A DNA stretch of 6,739 nt from Chromobacteriaceae bacterium (GTDB taxonomy: Bacteria; Pseudomonadota; Gammaproteobacteria; Burkholderiales; Aquaspirillaceae): the NCBI GenBank assembly GCA_030151505.1, contig JASLDQ010000061.1:1-6739 (forward strand), in the 5' to 3' direction. The notes under the pieces are model-generated. The model had not been told where the DNA came from and searched no databases. It saw only the letters and a list, made by a program, of their open reading frames with translations. Below are positions 5,273-6,739 of the stretch, piece after piece. The translations under genes and the position numbers were made by a program. Positions within the stretch are counted from its first letter, which is position 1. Each line of letters opens with the position of its first letter.

Positions 5273-6424
5273 TCAGTCCGCCGTGCGTCCCAGCCCGGCC
5301 AGCGGGTGCTGCGCCGCCGGCCACGGCGAGGCGAAGTGGCCTTCGATCCAGGCCGGCGTGACCGCCGCCAGCGTCGCCGGCGTCCAGGCCGGCGCATTGT
5401 CCTTGTCCACCAGCAGCGCGCGCACGCCCTCGACGAAGTCCGGGTGGGCGCAGCATTGCACCGACAGGCCCAGCTCCATCCGGAACACCTCGGCCAGGCT
5501 CATGTGTCTGGCGCGGCGACGCAGCTCCCAGCTCAGCGTGGCGCTGGTGGGCGAGCCGGCCGCAAAGGACTTGGCGGCGCGGTGCAGCCACGGATCGTCG
5601 CTGCGATGCCCAGCCAGCCGCTCGGCGAATTCCGTCAGGCTGTCCACGTCGGTCAGCCACTGGATCACCTCGAAGTGCGCCTCCACCTGCCCCGCCGGCA
5701 TGGCCTCGCGGCCGCGCGTGGCGAACTCGCGCAGGCGCTGAGACAGGCGACCGTGGTCGGCCGCGTCGCCCTGCCAGTCGATGTCGAGCAGGCCGGCGCA
5801 CAGCGCCAGCTTGTCGTCCGCGCGCACGGCGAAATCGGCCAGCCCGATCCACTGCGCGTCGGCGGCGTTGATCGACGCGCCGGTGAGCGCCAGGAACAGC
5901 CCGGTCCGGCCCGGCATGCGGTTGAGGAACCAGCTGCCGCCGACGTCCGGATACAGGCCGATGGTGATTTCCGGCATGGCGATGCGCGAAGTCTCGGTCA
6001 CCACCCGGTGGCTGGCACCGGCCATCAGCCCCAGCCCGCCGCCCATGACGATGCCGTGGCCCCACAGCAGGATCGGCTTGGGATAGGTGTGGATGGTGTA
6101 GTCGAGCGCGTATTCCTCGGCGAAATAGGTCGTGGCCACCGGATGCGGCGCCGGGCGCGAGTCGCTGACCAGCGCGTTGCGCAGCGCGCGCACGTCGCCG
6201 CCGGCGCAAAAGGCCTTGTCGCCGGCACCGTTCAGCACCACGCAGGCCAGGTCGGGGTCCTTCCGCCACGCGGCCAGCCGGCCGGTCAGCAGGCGGATCA
6301 TGTCGAGCGACAGGGCGTTGAGCGATTTTTCGGCATTGAGGGTGGCAATGCCGATCTTTTTGCCGTTCTTGGCGGCTTGTTCGGTGAAGATCACCGACTG
6401 GACGAGGGAGTCTTCTCTTTGCAT
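5273..6424 (-). CDS. 3-hydroxyisobutyryl-CoA hydrolase (enoyl-CoA hydratase/isomerase family)
   Basis: 383 aa, matching the longer crotonase branch that contains HIBYL-CoA hydrolases; ordinary enoyl-CoA hydratases are near 260. It releases 3-hydroxyisobutyrate from its CoA ester in valine degradation. Visible family marks are the CoA/oxyanion segment AFCAGGDVRAL (71-81), GHGIVMGGGLGLMAGASHR (122-140) and MPEITIGLYPDVGGSWFL (150-167) with likely catalytic E152 and D160, and the C-terminal DFVEGVRALLVDKDNAPAW (329-347) typical of this subgroup. The ATG at 6424 is preferred over one at 6454 because GAGG lies 6 nt upstream and the protein then begins near the family start. It lies between an enoyl-CoA hydratase and 3-hydroxyisobutyrate dehydrogenase, the preceding and following steps. 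A hydratase acting on another acyl-CoA cannot be excluded from sequence alone. Confidence 0.88.
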   Translation of the reverse strand: MQREDSLVQSVIFTEQAAKNGKKIGIATLNAEKSLNALSLDMIRLLTGRLAAWRKDPDLACVVLNGAGDKAFCAGGDVRALRNALVSDSRPAPHPVATTYFAEEYALDYTIHTYPKPILLWGHGIVMGGGLGLMAGASHRVVTETSRIAMPEITIGLYPDVGGSWFLNRMPGRTGLFLALTGASINAADAQWIGLADFAVRADDKLALCAGLLDIDWQGDAADHGRLSQRLREFATRGREAMPAGQVEAHFEVIQWLTDVDSLTEFAERLAGHRSDDPWLHRAAKSFAAGSPTSATLSWELRRRARHMSLAEVFRMELGLSVQCCAHPDFVEGVRALLVDKDNAPAWTPATLAAVTPAWIEGHFASPWPAAQHPLAGLGRTAD

Positions 6425-6430
6425 GGTCTG

Positions 6431-6434
6431 CCTC
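6431..6434 (-). promoter_or_regulatory. Ribosome binding site fixing the hydrolase start
   Basis: GAGG on the minus strand is 6 nt before the ATG at 6424-6422. An in-frame ATG at 6454 lacks an equally good site and would add ten residues not needed by the fold. Confidence 0.6.
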
Positions 6435-6499
6435 AAGTGGGAATCGGCGGACACGCGACGCGAAGCGGCAGCCGCCGCGCGCCGCGCCCCGGACGGATG

Positions 6500-6739
6500 T
6501 CAGCGGTTGCGCCACTCCGGCTTGCGCTTTTGCAGGAAGGCCTGCACGCCTTCGCGCTGGTCCTCGGTGGCGAACAGGTCGACGAACAGCTCGCGCTCCA
6601 GCGGCAGGTTGTGCGCCGGCGGGGTGTGGCGGGCCGACTGGATCAGGCGCTTGCACACGGCCACGCTGGACGGACTTTGCCGGTGGGCCTTTTCCGCCCA
6701 GGCCAGCGCGGTCGCCAGCGCCTCGCCCGGCGCCACCAA
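6500..6739 (-). CDS. Enoyl-CoA hydratase, C-terminal part only (runs off right edge)
   Basis: The last 79 codons of a crotonase-family gene whose 5' portion is outside the window; the TTG at the very edge is an internal Leu codon, not a start. The segment SPSSVAVCKRLIQSAR is the helix common to enoyl-CoA hydratases after the core, and the ending DQREGVQAFLQKRKPEWRNR has the (E/D)G-x2-AFLxKRxPxW/F tail of the family. The catalytic glutamates are not in view. Position before the 3-hydroxyisobutyryl-CoA hydrolase suggests hydration of methacrylyl-CoA, the preceding valine step; this is inference. A 75-nt GC-rich spacer with no evident promoter separates them. Confidence 0.8.
   Translation of the reverse strand: MVAPGEALATALAWAEKAHRQSPSSVAVCKRLIQSARHTPPAHNLPLERELFVDLFATEDQREGVQAFLQKRKPEWRNR

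Noticed and set aside
6425..6499. GC-rich inverted segments between the two crotonase genes considered as a terminator
   Set aside because: Short GC stems are present but no T-run follows on either strand, and the pathway logic favours co-transcription.
4689..6656. Minus-strand open frame of 655 codons overlapping three catabolic genes
   Set aside because: It crosses gene ends and spacers out of frame with clear homologues and is Arg/Gly/Ala-rich without motifs; stop codons are simply rare at this GC content.
1..6739. Search for mobile elements, CRISPR arrays, tRNA or rRNA genes, and a wholly new system
   Set aside because: No transposase, terminal repeats, spaced direct repeats or structural RNA signatures are visible, and all seven genes belong to recognised families.

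Overview
The window is GC-rich (visibly about two-thirds G+C), densely coded DNA of a bacterial chromosome. Gene content (a complete FtrABCD-type ferrous iron uptake operon, a NudC-type NADH pyrophosphatase and valine catabolism genes) and codon use suggest a betaproteobacterium, possibly Neisseriales/Chromobacteriaceae or a Burkholderia/Bordetella-like relative. The exact taxon cannot be fixed from this sequence alone.

Layout, left to right: (1) 3-785, plus strand, is the 3' part of nudC (zinc ribbon plus Nudix domain), whose start lies left of the window. (2) 786-905 is a short convergent intergenic region with a perfect 11-bp hairpin. Its T-run serves the minus-strand operon arriving from the right. 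(3) 906-4060, minus strand, is a compact four-gene operon read right to left: ftrA (P19-type periplasmic iron-binding protein), ftrB (cupredoxin-like periplasmic protein), ftrC (FTR1 permease with two REXXE motifs) and ftrD (membrane polyferredoxin with eight positioned cysteines). (4) 4061-4222 holds the ftr control region: a sigma70-like promoter with a Fur-like box over its -35, a perfect 10-9-10 inverted repeat at the ftrA start, and, abutting it, the terminator of the next operon. (5) 4223-6739, minus strand, is the downstream end of a valine-degradation cluster: enoyl-CoA hydratase (partial, at the right edge), 3-hydroxyisobutyryl-CoA hydrolase and 3-hydroxyisobutyrate dehydrogenase.

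How the genes work together: in the known FtrABCD model (Bordetella, Brucella, Burkholderia), FtrA binds periplasmic ferrous iron, FtrB is thought to oxidise it, FtrC carries the ferric ion across the inner membrane, and FtrD accepts the electrons. All four parts are intact here and the control region looks iron-responsive. The right-hand cluster gives consecutive steps of valine breakdown: methacrylyl-CoA to 3-hydroxyisobutyryl-CoA, to free 3-hydroxyisobutyrate, to methylmalonate semialdehyde. The dehydrogenase and mutase-side genes needed to complete the route would lie outside the window.

I see no mobile element, CRISPR array, tRNA or rRNA. The protein families are all known. The least explained parts are the ftr control region (overlapping promoter, Fur-like box and inverted repeat), the ftrA-ftrB intercistronic palindrome, and a few departures from motif consensus in NudC, FtrB and FtrD.
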